A program made the position numbers and the translations under genes. The notes beneath the pieces are model-generated. The model saw only the letters and a program-made list of their open reading frames with translations. It made no database searches and was not told where the DNA came from. Shown one piece after another: positions 6,866 to 14,827 of a stretch of 40,139 nucleotides of DNA. Every line of letters starts with the position of its first letter. Within the stretch, counting starts at the first letter, position 1. The DNA comes from Acidimicrobiaceae bacterium (GTDB lineage: Bacteria; Actinomycetota; Acidimicrobiia; Acidimicrobiales; RAAP-2), in contig PKYQ01000010.1 of the NCBI GenBank assembly GCA_003133685.1, positions 116,076 through 156,214 on the forward strand. Direction: 5' to 3'.

Positions 6866-7663
6866 TCAAGCCTTTTTCCTTTTGGTAACCCATCCGTCAA
6901 GGTTGCGCTGCGAGGGAGAAACGATCTGGAAGGCGCCTTCGAACGGCACTGATCGCCAACCCTGCCACTCGAAGGTGGAAAGCGAATCGAGACCCTCGGT
7001 GAGCAACGTACGCGCGAGGATCCCCTTCACCGCTTAGGCGTCGTGACCGACGGTCGTGCCGCCTTCACCGTCAATGAATTGCACCCGCACGACGCGACGC
7101 GTCCTTGCGAGCTCCACCAGATCGATGGCGGCCTCGTGCTCGAGGGGCAAGAGATTGACAATGGTCGAATGCCGGGTGTGCGCGGCCAACACCGGGGTGA
7201 CCTTCGGTCGCCAAAACGTTGACATCGTGCCGAGTGGTGCGACGCCGACATTCATCTTGAGCCGAAAATCAGCGATACGGTCCTCGGCCGTCGTGATGCC
7301 GTAGAGGCTTGACGGAGTGAGAATTCGACGACGCTGCGCCGCTTCCAGCGACGCGGGACCGAGGTGCGACCACACCACGCCGCTATAGCGCTGCCACGCC
7401 GCCAAGCGCGCAACACGATCGTCGGCGAGATGCCGGGTGGCCTCGAGAGCCCGTTCCAACAAAGGGCCCCGCGCGTTCAGCACGATCTCTTGGCGTCGCG
7501 TCGTCGACTCGTTCAACGTCGCGATAAGGGCCTCGATGACCCGGCGACGATCGACCTCGAGCGCGGAATCGAACACCCCGACGCTCGCCCTCATCGTGCC
7601 ACCTGGCGTCTTGGCCTCCGAAGGAGGAACGAGAACGAGAAGTCGTGCGGCCACGACCACCAA
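6866..7663 (-). pseudogene. yaaA: YaaA-family (DUF328/UPF0246) gene with an in-frame stop
   Basis: YaaA proteins limit free iron and oxidative DNA damage during peroxide stress. The frame starts at 7663-7654 (TTG 7663, GTG 7660 or GTG 7654) and gives RLLVLVPPSEAKTPGG, the family N-terminus. It then runs 209 codons to TAA 7036-7034 just after TTVGHDA. Translation in the same frame past that stop continues at once as AVKGILARTLL and later FEWQGWRSV, and ends at TGA 6868-6866. The full frame would be about 265 codons, a normal length. The family has a basic residue followed by KG-x-LAR here, so the TAA probably replaces a lysine codon (AAA to TAA). Possible causes are a recent nonsense mutation, stop readthrough or a sequence error. 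The intact-looking tail argues for a very recent event. Confidence 0.85.
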
Positions 7664-7682
7664 CGGTACAGGCCGAGCGCAA

Positions 7683-7961
7683 CTACGCCGCTTGCAAGAG
7701 ATCCTTCGTCACGCCAAAAGCGCGCAGGAAGTGACGGAGCTTGATCACTTGGTCTTCGGAGAGATCACGCGAACGAGTTGAGCCAAACGACGTTGTCTCA
7801 CCATCAATGGTCACCGCCCAATTGCCCCGGTGCGTCTCGTACACCTCGCCGAAACGTCCGAGGAGTGAACAGACGTCGTGCCATTGGATGTTATGACAGA
7901 GCGGATGACTGAATAGTTTCTGGGCGGTGATTCGGTGGTGATGATCCAACTTGAATGGCAT
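7683..7961 (-). CDS. Small HicA-like protein, no antitoxin partner
   Basis: A 92-residue protein with an N-terminal His-rich stretch (KLDHHHRITAQKLFSHPL) followed by NIQWHDVCSLLGRFG. The second part resembles stand-alone HicA/YcfA-like proteins annotated with the dsRBD-like toxin fold (pattern H-N-x-x-W-x-D-V-x-x-L-L). Next come a short beta-rich part and a C-terminal helix. No HicB-like gene is adjacent; the downstream neighbour is the broken yaaA gene about 20 bases away. The start is ATG 7961, preceded by AGGGGG at good spacing; the frame is open ten codons further upstream to 7991. Toxin activity is doubtful without a partner, and I assign only weak family similarity. Confidence 0.6.
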   Translation of the reverse strand: MPFKLDHHHRITAQKLFSHPLCHNIQWHDVCSLLGRFGEVYETHRGNWAVTIDGETTSFGSTRSRDLSEDQVIKLRHFLRAFGVTKDLLQAA

Positions 7962-8018
7962 GCTCAACCCCCTCGCGAGGGTCGAGGTCATCCCGCCCTC
8001 AAAAACACTCTCTACCCT

Positions 8019-9242
8019 TCAAGTGCCGATGTCAAGGCTTGCGACAAGTTCCACATGCTCAGTCATGGGAAACAGGTCAAACACTCGTAATTCCCCCAGC
8101 GCGAAGCCGCCGGAGAGCAGAATCTTGAGGTCACGGGCGAATGTCGCCGCGTCACATGAGACGTAGACCAGGCGCCGGGGACGGCGCCGCACCAACGTTT
8201 CGGCCACCCCTTTGGCGAGACCCCCGCGAGGCGGGTCGAGCACGACGACGTCGCCCTTGGCGACCGCGTCGTTGACCGATCGCGGCGTGACCGACCATTC
8301 TCGAACTTTTATATTGCGGAGTCCTTCCGCATTCAGCCGGGCGTCGCGCACTGCGTAGGGCGACGACTCGACCGCCGTCACACGCCCTCGCGGTCCGACG
8401 ACCTTGGCGAGGGGTACGGAAAACAGCCCGACGCCACTGAAGAGGTCGGTGACGTGGTCATCGACCCGCGCCCCCGCCAGTTCAAGGACCGTGTCAAGTA
8501 GCAACGTCGGCGCGTCACGGTGCGACTGCCAGAAGGAACGGGGACCGATCGTGAATACGTGGCCCCGTACGTCAACGCGCGAATGCGTCGAGGGCTCGAG
8601 CGGCTCACCCCGCAAGGAACACAGTTCGTGCATCGTGCCTCGCGGAGTGAGCCGGCGCACCACCGCAAAGGGTTCGCCGTCACCAATGGCGCGCAACTCC
8701 ACCTCCTCGGCACCGTGCCACGACGCCGCGAACGCCGGCGCGAACGTTCGATTGGAAATCCAGCAGGCGTCGAGGGCAATCAAGTCGTGGGAACGCGCAA
8801 CGCGCAACGCGAGTTTGCCGTCGTCGTCGACCGCACAGCGAAGACGAGTGCGCGAACCCTGCGGATCACTCGCCGGTTGCGTCACCGAGAACTCGTATTC
8901 AACTCCCGCGATCCTTCGTAGATGTTCAGCGACGAGTGACGTTTTCCAGGAGATCTGGCCCGCCGGGGACGCGTCCTGTAGATCACAGCCGCCACAGCCG
9001 CCGGGCTGGGCGTAACGACACGGCGGAACCACTCGATCGGGACTCGCTTCTAGGACCTCGACGGCGTCGCCGCGCGAGAATTTTGACGTCGATTCAGTTA
9101 TCGCGACCCGAACCAATTCGCCAGGAAGACCGTGGCGAACGAAGACCACACGACCGTCATCGAGTCGTCCCACGGCACCGCCCGTCGCCGGCCGTTCGAG
9201 GCGAACGGGGCTTGAATATTGGTCCAATTCTTCGCTACTCAC
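8019..9242 (-). CDS. TrmA/RlmD-family RNA 5-methyluridine methyltransferase
   Basis: A SAM-dependent methyltransferase for uridine C5 in 23S rRNA or tRNA. Numbered from ATG 9245, a TRAM domain covers about 10-68. Iron-sulfur cysteines C76, C84, C87 and C161 match the four ligands of RlmD in position. The Rossmann SAM site is VTDLFSGVGLFSVPLA. The catalytic motifs are DPPRGG at 337-342 and the nucleophile C364 in SCDAATFARD. Two starts are possible, ATG 9245 and GTG 9242. TAGGCT (9254-9249 on the minus strand) lies exactly six bases before the GTG, the spacing seen at many genes here, so I chose 9242. The target, 23S rRNA U747/U1939-like sites or tRNA U54, cannot be told from sequence. Confidence 0.88.
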   Translation of the reverse strand: MSSEELDQYSSPVRLERPATGGAVGRLDDGRVVFVRHGLPGELVRVAITESTSKFSRGDAVEVLEASPDRVVPPCRYAQPGGCGGCDLQDASPAGQISWKTSLVAEHLRRIAGVEYEFSVTQPASDPQGSRTRLRCAVDDDGKLALRVARSHDLIALDACWISNRTFAPAFAASWHGAEEVELRAIGDGEPFAVVRRLTPRGTMHELCSLRGEPLEPSTHSRVDVRGHVFTIGPRSFWQSHRDAPTLLLDTVLELAGARVDDHVTDLFSGVGLFSVPLAKVVGPRGRVTAVESSPYAVRDARLNAEGLRNIKVREWSVTPRSVNDAVAKGDVVVLDPPRGGLAKGVAETLVRRRPRRLVYVSCDAATFARDLKILLSGGFALGELRVFDLFPMTEHVELVASLDIGT

Positions 9243-9305
9243 CATTCCAGCCTAACGACGACAGAATCGCACCAATTGTGACCTTCGCGTCGCGGCGACG
9301 GTGTA

Positions 9306-9980
9306 TTAGTTCTTGATGTGCGCCAAGAAGAGGTCGACCAGGTCGACCGCGCGTTCGCGCGCTGCGGGCGTTTCGAGTTTCGTCTGCTCGATGAGTGCGT
9401 CAACGTCGACACCGAAATCGCGCGCCTCTTCGATGCCGCTGGCGAACCAGTCAGTGAGTTGGAGGTGATCAATCTCGGGATGGAATTGGACGCCGACGTT
9501 TCGCCCGACGCAAAAGGCCTGCACCGCGCGCGGCGACGTCGCCCAGAGTTGCGCGCTCTCGGGCAGCAGGCAGTGATCGAAGTGGAATTCAAACCACGGG
9601 CCAGTCGCGATGCCCGAGTCGTTTCGTGCGTCGACGTGGTACCAACCAATCTCGGGTTCGTTGGAGCGCTCGACGATACCTCCGTGGTAGAGACAGAGCG
9701 CTTGAGCTCCGAAACAGATGCCGAAGACCGGGATATCGCGCCGCTCGGCGTCGGCGATGAGTTCAATCTCGCGGCCGAACCAGGCCTGCTCAACTTCTTT
9801 GTCGTAGACCGCGCTCTTCGATCCAAGGATGACGAAGACGTCGTAGCCCTCCAGTGACGGGGTCGCACTGTCCTCGTTCATAATTCGCAGGTCGATCTCG
9901 TAGCCGCGCGATTCGAAGGCTTCGCCGATGAGCCCCGAGTGGTCCTCGTGGTGGTGTCGAAGTACGAGAGCGCGCGTCAT
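9306..9980 (-). CDS. Class I glutamine amidotransferase-like protein
   Basis: A 224-residue single-domain GATase1 protein of the GMP-synthase-like type. The nucleophile is C89 in GICFGAQ, and the His-Glu of the triad are H167 and E169 in VQFHPE. There is no synthetase domain, so it acts with a partner or as a stand-alone gamma-glutamyl hydrolase. Such proteins occur in purine, cobyrinate and polyamine pathways, and no neighbour decides. The start ATG 9980 is chosen because homologues begin close to the first beta strand (TRALVLRHH) and TAGGCT lies eight bases upstream. An upstream start at 10007 would add nine residues. Confidence 0.82.
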   Translation of the reverse strand: MTRALVLRHHHEDHSGLIGEAFESRGYEIDLRIMNEDSATPSLEGYDVFVILGSKSAVYDKEVEQAWFGREIELIADAERRDIPVFGICFGAQALCLYHGGIVERSNEPEIGWYHVDARNDSGIATGPWFEFHFDHCLLPESAQLWATSPRAVQAFCVGRNVGVQFHPEIDHLQLTDWFASGIEEARDFGVDVDALIEQTKLETPAARERAVDLVDLFLAHIKN

Positions 9981-10019
9981 GGATGATGAGCCTACGGGTG
10001 CCGACACGTGGTTCAGCGA

Positions 10020-10316
10020 CTAATTCGACGGCAGCGACCACCCCATGGACTCGGCGATCTCTTTGCACGTCGGACAGATCGGGTACTTCTGAGGATCACG
10101 GCCCGGCACCCAGACCTTGCCGCAGAGTGCCATCACCGGCGTGGCGTTGATCATGGCGCCGACGACCGAGTTGTCCAGCGCAACGAACTCACCGTCCTTG
10201 GGCGTGTAGCCCTCGAGGACGATGTGGGTGAATCGCTCGTGGTCCTCATCATCGACCTGCGTCGACGAGGTCACGATCTGTTCGGTCTCGATTTTCGAGG
10301 TCACGCTTGAAACCAT
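10020..10316 (-). CDS. DUF3039 family protein
   Basis: A 98-residue protein of the DUF3039 family, found almost only in actinobacteria. The signature part is TPVMALCGKVWVPGRDP followed by KYPICPTCKEIAE; the three cysteines (LCGK and CPTC) suggest metal binding. The function is unknown. The start is ATG 10316. Only 25 bases separate it from the divergent gene at 10342, so the two promoters must overlap each other's coding regions. Confidence 0.8.
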   Translation of the reverse strand: MVSSVTSKIETEQIVTSSTQVDDEDHERFTHIVLEGYTPKDGEFVALDNSVVGAMINATPVMALCGKVWVPGRDPQKYPICPTCKEIAESMGWSLPSN

Positions 10317-10341
10317 AGTGAAGTCAGTATTCTCAGGTTCC

Positions 10342-10560
10342 ATGAGACGACGACGCGCAGCGAAACCGGTCACGAAGCCGCTCGGGCGCGTCGCGTCGCA
10401 CTTCAACCGCGACGGATTGCCGAAGAACTCGTATCGCACCGAGAGCGAGGCGAAGAGCGCGGCGCAGTTGGCCTGGACACTCAGCGGCGTCGACCTCAAC
10501 AGTTACCGCTGCGACTACTGCTTCCAGTGGCACATCGGCAAGCGCTTCAGAGACGATTAG
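10342..10560 (+). CDS. Small basic protein with CDYC/WHIG motif
   Basis: A 72-residue protein. Its N-terminus is strongly basic (MRRRRAAKPVTKP). The C-terminal half has FNRDGLPKNSYRTESEA and ends YRCDYCFQWHIGKRFRDD. The C-x2-C-x3-W-H pattern resembles short zinc-ribbon-like proteins often seen in actinobacteria and their phages. Function unknown. The start ATG 10342 has TATTCT (10328-10333) eight bases upstream and no ribosome binding site, which fits a leaderless or nearly leaderless mRNA. The frame is open upstream across the DUF3039 gene, but that part is only its complement. Confidence 0.7.
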   Translation: MRRRRAAKPVTKPLGRVASHFNRDGLPKNSYRTESEAKSAAQLAWTLSGVDLNSYRCDYCFQWHIGKRFRDD

Positions 10561-10614
10561 CGCGATGCGTTGCGAATCGGGCAATATGGAGGGACTTGAA
10601 ACGAAAGGTCCTCC

Positions 10615-10851
10615 ATGGCAGTTCAGGCGTACATCTTGATTCAGTCCGAAATCGGCTCGAGCGAAGCCGTCGTGCTCGCCACCCGCGCCGTGCCCGGCGT
10701 GCTGGAGTCCTTTGAAGTGACCGGTCCCTACGACGTGATTGTGCGCTGCGAAGCCGAAAGTGTCGACGATCTCGGCAAGTTCATCGTCGGTGCGATCCAG
10801 AAGGTGCCCGGGATTACCCGCACCTTGACCTGTCCCGTCGTCAATATCTAA
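10615..10851 (+). CDS. Stand-alone Lrp/AsnC ligand-binding (RAM) domain
   Basis: A 78-residue protein equal to the C-terminal effector domain of Lrp/AsnC regulators, without the DNA-binding helix-turn-helix. It starts AVQAYILIQSEIGSSEAV and contains VPGVLESFEVTGPYDVIVRCEA. Such proteins bind amino acids as oligomers and may act by mixing with full-length Lrp proteins. The start is ATG 10615 with AAAGG seven bases upstream. It converges on the CoA-transferase gene; its TAA (10849-10851) overlaps that gene's TAG (CTAA). Confidence 0.88.
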   Translation: MAVQAYILIQSEIGSSEAVVLATRAVPGVLESFEVTGPYDVIVRCEAESVDDLGKFIVGAIQKVPGITRTLTCPVVNI

Positions 10852-11981
10852 CCGAACGCGCCCTCGGCGCGCAACGCCTCTTGGCGTTTCTGGTCAATTC
10901 CCCAACTGAGCAGTCCCTCGCGCGTCCCGGAACCGGCCTTTCCCGGTGATCGCCCAATCGCCCCCGGCGTCTTGGAGAATCGCGGCGCCGGTTGGGGTTG
11001 AATGTCGCCGTCGACGGAGAAGACGCCGCGCGCCGTGTTGTAGCGATGACGGGCCGCCTCGCGTGGCGAGAGGACCGGTGTCACGCAGGCGTCGACGCCT
11101 TCGAAGATCTCCGTCCACTCGTCACGTGTCTTTTCTCGGAACTTCCTCGCGAAGAGTTCCTTCGTCGCGGACCACGATTCACGCTCGAACTGGGCTGGCA
11201 GATCACTGCCCTTGATGCCGAGACCGTGGAGGAGCTCTTCATAGAACTTGGCTTCGATGGCGCCCACGGCCACGTATTGAGCATCCATGGTCTCGTACAC
11301 CTCGTAAAACGGCGCGCCGGTGTCCAGCAGATTGGCGCCGCGTTCTTCGTGCCAGAAACCGGCGTTCATGAGTGCGTGCGTGAGCGCCATCAACGACGCC
11401 GAGCCGTCGACCATGGCGACGTCGACGACCTGACCTTCGCCAGTCGTACGCGCCGAGAGCACGGCCGCCACCACGCCGAAGACCAGGAACAGCGATCCCC
11501 CGCCGAAGTCACCGACGAGATTGAGTGGTGGTACCGGCGGCTCGGCCTTGCGGCCCATCGGCCACAGCGCCCCGGAGACCGCGATGTAGTTGATGTCGTG
11601 TCCCGCGCGTTGCGCGTTCGGACCGTCTTGTCCGTAACCCGTCATTCGCCCGTAGACCAAGCGGGGATTGCGTTGTGCGACGTCCTCGGGCCCGAGTCCG
11701 AGGCGCTCGGTCACGCCCGGTCGGAATCCCTCGATGAGCACGTCGGCCTGTTCGCAGAGTTCGAGTACCAGGTCACGACCGGCGGCGTTCTTCAGGTCTA
11801 CCGCCACCGAGGGCCGCGAGCGGTTGAGGATCTCCCAGGTCGTTTCGTGGTCGGCGTCGGCGTCGCCACGTTCGATACGCAGTACGTCCGCGCCAAGATC
11901 GGCCAGCAACATGCAGGCGTAAGGACTCGGACCAATGCCCGCCAACTCGACGACCTTTAATCCGTCAAGTGGACCGCTCAC
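10848..11981 (-). CDS. Family III CoA-transferase / alpha-methylacyl-CoA racemase-like
   Basis: A 377-residue CaiB/BaiF-fold enzyme. The N-terminus LDGLKVVELAGIGPSPYAC, the GHDINYIAVSGAL segment with its histidine, and LNLVGDFGGGS with its aspartate match alpha-methylacyl-CoA racemase, where His and Asp are the acid-base pair. It would interconvert 2-methylacyl-CoA epimers so that beta-oxidation can proceed, or transfer CoA; the racemase reading is favoured. It follows an acyl-CoA dehydrogenase gene by four bases and probably works in the same fatty-acid or branched-chain pathway. I chose GTG 11981, where homologues begin (SGPLDGLKVVEL); ATG 12005 would overlap the upstream gene by 20 bases. 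Confidence 0.88.
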   Translation of the reverse strand: MSGPLDGLKVVELAGIGPSPYACMLLADLGADVLRIERGDADADHETTWEILNRSRPSVAVDLKNAAGRDLVLELCEQADVLIEGFRPGVTERLGLGPEDVAQRNPRLVYGRMTGYGQDGPNAQRAGHDINYIAVSGALWPMGRKAEPPVPPLNLVGDFGGGSLFLVFGVVAAVLSARTTGEGQVVDVAMVDGSASLMALTHALMNAGFWHEERGANLLDTGAPFYEVYETMDAQYVAVGAIEAKFYEELLHGLGIKGSDLPAQFERESWSATKELFARKFREKTRDEWTEIFEGVDACVTPVLSPREAARHRYNTARGVFSVDGDIQPQPAPRFSKTPGAIGRSPGKAGSGTREGLLSWGIDQKRQEALRAEGAFG

Positions 11982-11985
11982 CTGG

Positions 11986-13149
11986 TCAGTCCCACCACAG
12001 GTCATGGCCGAGGACGCCCTTGGCGATGAGGCCTAGTTGGATCTGGCTGGTGCCTTCGACGATGGTCAGTTGACGCGCGTCGCGATAGAACATCTCGGTC
12101 GGGTGCTCTTCCATGTACCCGGCCGCGCCGAGCAGCTGCACCGCGAGACCGGAGGCCTTCACGGCCACTTCGGAGGCGTAGTACTTGCACATCGAGAGCA
12201 TCGGCACGTACTCCTTGGTGAAGCAGCCCTGGTCAGCCAGCCACGCGCCGCGGTACGTGAGAAGTCGTGCCGCTTCGATCTCGGTCGCGCATTTCGCGAT
12301 CTCCCACTGAATGCCCTGGAACTCGGCGATGGTCTTGCCGAAGGCCACGCGATTCTTCACGTACTCAGTCGCGTACATGAGCGCGCCTTCGGCGAGGCCG
12401 AGTCCGCGCGCCGCGACGATCGGTCGCATGGCGTTGAGGGATTGCATGACGAGGGCGAAGCCACCTCCGATCACTTGATTGGCCGGAACCTTCACCTCGT
12501 TGAAGACGATTTCGGTGGTGTCGATGCCCTTGACACCCATCTTCTTGTCGACCCGCGGTCGCGTCACGCCCGGGCTGTCGGCCTCGACGATGAAGGCGCC
12601 AATATTCGTGTGAAGCCGCGACGCCGGGTCACCGGTCTTGGCGAAGACGACGAACCAGTCGGCCTGCATCCCGCCCGAGATCCAACACTTCGTGCCGTTG
12701 AGGACGTAGCCATCCGAACCGTCCGGCGTGGCCCGGGTCTGCATTCCCGCGACGTCGGAGCCGGCGCCCGGTTCCGAAAGACAGAACGCCGCTCGGTGGG
12801 TGCCCTTGGCGATACCCGGGAGGTAGCGCTGCTTCTGTTCTTCGGTGCCCGCGATCATGATCGGCCCCGTCGGCAGTCTCGTGAGGAGCAGCATCAGACC
12901 GAGGACATTGGAGTACTTCGTGACCTCTTCAATCGTGAGCGCGAGGCCCCTGATGCCCGCGCCCGAGCCGCCGTACTCCTCCGGTATACAAAGCCCAAGG
13001 AGATCGGCCTTACGGAACTCGTTGAAGAGGTCCTGGGGGTACTCCCCCGTTGTGTCGATCTCTCGAGCCCGGGGCTTGATCTTGTCCTGCGCGAGCCGTC
13101 GCACGCTCTGTTGTAGCCCGAGTAGCTCGTCGGAAAGTTGGAAGTCCAT
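11986..13149 (-). CDS. Acyl-CoA dehydrogenase
   Basis: A 387-residue FAD enzyme that oxidises acyl-CoA to enoyl-CoA. The visible parts are the helical N-terminus, CLSEPGAGSDVAGMQTRA (FAD/substrate region), WISGG, and the C-terminal YRDARQLTIVEGTSQIQ with E365 at the catalytic glutamate position used by medium/short-chain enzymes. The chain-length preference is unknown. The start ATG 13149 has TACCTT (13162-13157 on the minus strand) seven bases upstream. The frame is open 16 codons further upstream, into the divergent glpD promoter, so that longer version is unlikely. It heads a two-gene operon with the CoA-transferase. Confidence 0.93.
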   Translation of the reverse strand: MDFQLSDELLGLQQSVRRLAQDKIKPRAREIDTTGEYPQDLFNEFRKADLLGLCIPEEYGGSGAGIRGLALTIEEVTKYSNVLGLMLLLTRLPTGPIMIAGTEEQKQRYLPGIAKGTHRAAFCLSEPGAGSDVAGMQTRATPDGSDGYVLNGTKCWISGGMQADWFVVFAKTGDPASRLHTNIGAFIVEADSPGVTRPRVDKKMGVKGIDTTEIVFNEVKVPANQVIGGGFALVMQSLNAMRPIVAARGLGLAEGALMYATEYVKNRVAFGKTIAEFQGIQWEIAKCATEIEAARLLTYRGAWLADQGCFTKEYVPMLSMCKYYASEVAVKASGLAVQLLGAAGYMEEHPTEMFYRDARQLTIVEGTSQIQLGLIAKGVLGHDLWWD

Positions 13150-13189
13150 GCCTTTTAAGGTAGTCCCGGCGCTGTGCAAGCATTGTTCC
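13150..13189. promoter_or_regulatory. Divergent promoter gap, acyl-CoA dehydrogenase / glpD
   Basis: The 40-base gap holds TACCTT (minus, 13162-13157) seven bases from the dehydrogenase ATG and AAGCAT (plus, 13178-13183) six bases from the glpD GTG 13190. AAGCAT has one mismatch to TANNNT. The -35 regions would overlap, so the two promoters probably compete. Confidence 0.35.
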
Positions 13190-14818
13190 GTGGCCACCTT
13201 TCAACGCGAGCGCGCGCTCGAATCTATGGCCCATTCGACCTACGACCTCGTCGTCGTGGGTGCCGGTATGACCGGTACGGGAGTGGCGCTCGACGCGGCC
13301 TCACGGGGACTGCGGGTCGCCCTGATCGACAGCGGCGACATCGCCTCGGGAACGAGCTCGAAGTCCTCCAAAATGGTCCACGGCGGTCTTCGCTATTTGC
13401 AGCAAAGAGAGTTCCGGCTGGTCTATGAAAACCTGCGTGAACGCCAACGACTCCTCGAGAACGCACCGTTCCTCGTGCGCCCTCTTCCCTTTCTCGTGCC
13501 CCTTTTCGGTCGCAACGGTGTCGCGTCCAAAGCGTTGGTGAGGGGCTACTCGACGGCGCTTCGAATCTACGAACTCAGCGGCGGGTGGCGCATCGGACAG
13601 CGTTATCGCAAGATCACTCGTGATCAAGCGCTCGCGTACTTGCCGACGCTCAACACAGATCGGCTGGTCGCCGGATTCCTCTACTTCGACGCTCGAGGCG
13701 ACGACGCACGGGTCGCGCTCGCCCTCGCGAAAACCGCCGCCCTCGACTTCGACGCCGACGTCGCGACGTATCTGCGTTGTGTCGATATCCTCCACGACGC
13801 TTCCGGACGCGTCAAGGCAGTCGTCGCGCACGACTCTCTTAACGACACCACGACTTCGATCTCCACCAAGGCGGTCGTGAACGCGACCGGGGTGTGGGCC
13901 GATGACGTGTTCTCGATGGCCGAGCACAAGGGGTCACACCGTATTACTCCGGCCAAGGGCGTCCACCTCAGTGTCGCGCGCGACCGCCTCCCGGCCGACG
14001 TCGCGGCGGTCTTGAGTGTCCCGGGCGACCGGCGCAGCATCTTCGTCGTGCCGTTCGAGGATGCCGCGTTCACGTACATCGGCACAACGGACACGGCCTA
14101 CGACGGAGAGTTCGACGAACCACACTGCACCCCCGAGGACGTTGCGTATCTGCTGAACGCCGTGAATGCGTCGACCTGGTCGAACCTGACCACGAGCGAC
14201 GTCACCGGGGTCTGGGCCGGCCTGCGACCGCTGCTCGCTCCCGTAGAGGGTAAAGCGCTGAAGGAGCGTACGGCCGACCTCTCTCGCCGACACCAGGTGA
14301 CCGATTCGCACGACGGGGTCGTGCACATCACCGGCGGCAAGTGGACGACGTACCGGCAAATGGCCGAGGACACGGTCGACGCACTTCGCCCCTACGTGAC
14401 CGGTCTCAAATCAGTGCGAACGAAGAATCTGCGTTTCCACGGCGTGGGACCGTGGCGACCGACGTCCGAACCAGAGATTCATCTCTACCGACGATTCGGC
14501 GAGGACGCGCGAGTGATCCTCGACATGATCGCGACCGACGGTTCGCTCGGTGAGTGCCCCATCGACGGTCAGCCCTACGTCGGAGCCGAATTCATCTTCT
14601 CCGTTCGTTTCGAAATGGCGACGTCATTGATCGACCTGCTGACGCGGCGTACGCGCGCGCACCTGCACGACGCGCGCGCCACCCTCAAGGGCGCGGCGCG
14701 CGTCGCCTCGTTCGTGGCCGCGGACCTGTCCTGGAGCGACGAGGACGTGCAACGTGAACTCAATGCCTACGAATCGTTGGTGCGGCGCGAGTTCGGTGCC
14801 GCCGGTCTTACTTTGTAG
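13190..14818 (+). CDS. glpD: Aerobic glycerol-3-phosphate dehydrogenase
   Basis: A flavoenzyme of about 542 residues that oxidises sn-glycerol 3-phosphate to DHAP and passes electrons to quinone at the membrane face. It shows the FAD site DLVVVGAGMTGTGVALDAAS, the GTSSKSSKMVHGGLRYL segment typical of GlpD/GlpA, the VNATGVWADDV segment, and WAGLRPLL followed by HITGGKWTTYRQMAEDT. I chose GTG 13190, which adds FQRERALESMAHSTYDL as in homologues (R..AL..L...FDVLVIGGG) and has AAGCAT six bases upstream; ATG 13226 is the alternative. It heads an operon with the AGPS-like gene and glpK. Confidence 0.94.
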   Translation: MATFQRERALESMAHSTYDLVVVGAGMTGTGVALDAASRGLRVALIDSGDIASGTSSKSSKMVHGGLRYLQQREFRLVYENLRERQRLLENAPFLVRPLPFLVPLFGRNGVASKALVRGYSTALRIYELSGGWRIGQRYRKITRDQALAYLPTLNTDRLVAGFLYFDARGDDARVALALAKTAALDFDADVATYLRCVDILHDASGRVKAVVAHDSLNDTTTSISTKAVVNATGVWADDVFSMAEHKGSHRITPAKGVHLSVARDRLPADVAAVLSVPGDRRSIFVVPFEDAAFTYIGTTDTAYDGEFDEPHCTPEDVAYLLNAVNASTWSNLTTSDVTGVWAGLRPLLAPVEGKALKERTADLSRRHQVTDSHDGVVHITGGKWTTYRQMAEDTVDALRPYVTGLKSVRTKNLRFHGVGPWRPTSEPEIHLYRRFGEDARVILDMIATDGSLGECPIDGQPYVGAEFIFSVRFEMATSLIDLLTRRTRAHLHDARATLKGAARVASFVAADLSWSDEDVQRELNAYESLVRREFGAAGLTL

Positions 14819-14827
14819 AGTGCAACG

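Noticed and set aside
10588-10614. Hairpin GGAGGGAC/GTCCTCC ending at the start codon of the Lrp-like gene
   Set aside because: It contains a bulge and a 12-base loop, the ribosome binding site is in the loop, and the likely transcript may start inside the stem. Not enough to call a switch.
12037-13116. Plus-strand frame of 359 codons inside the acyl-CoA dehydrogenase gene
   Set aside because: Antisense shadow with no family motif.
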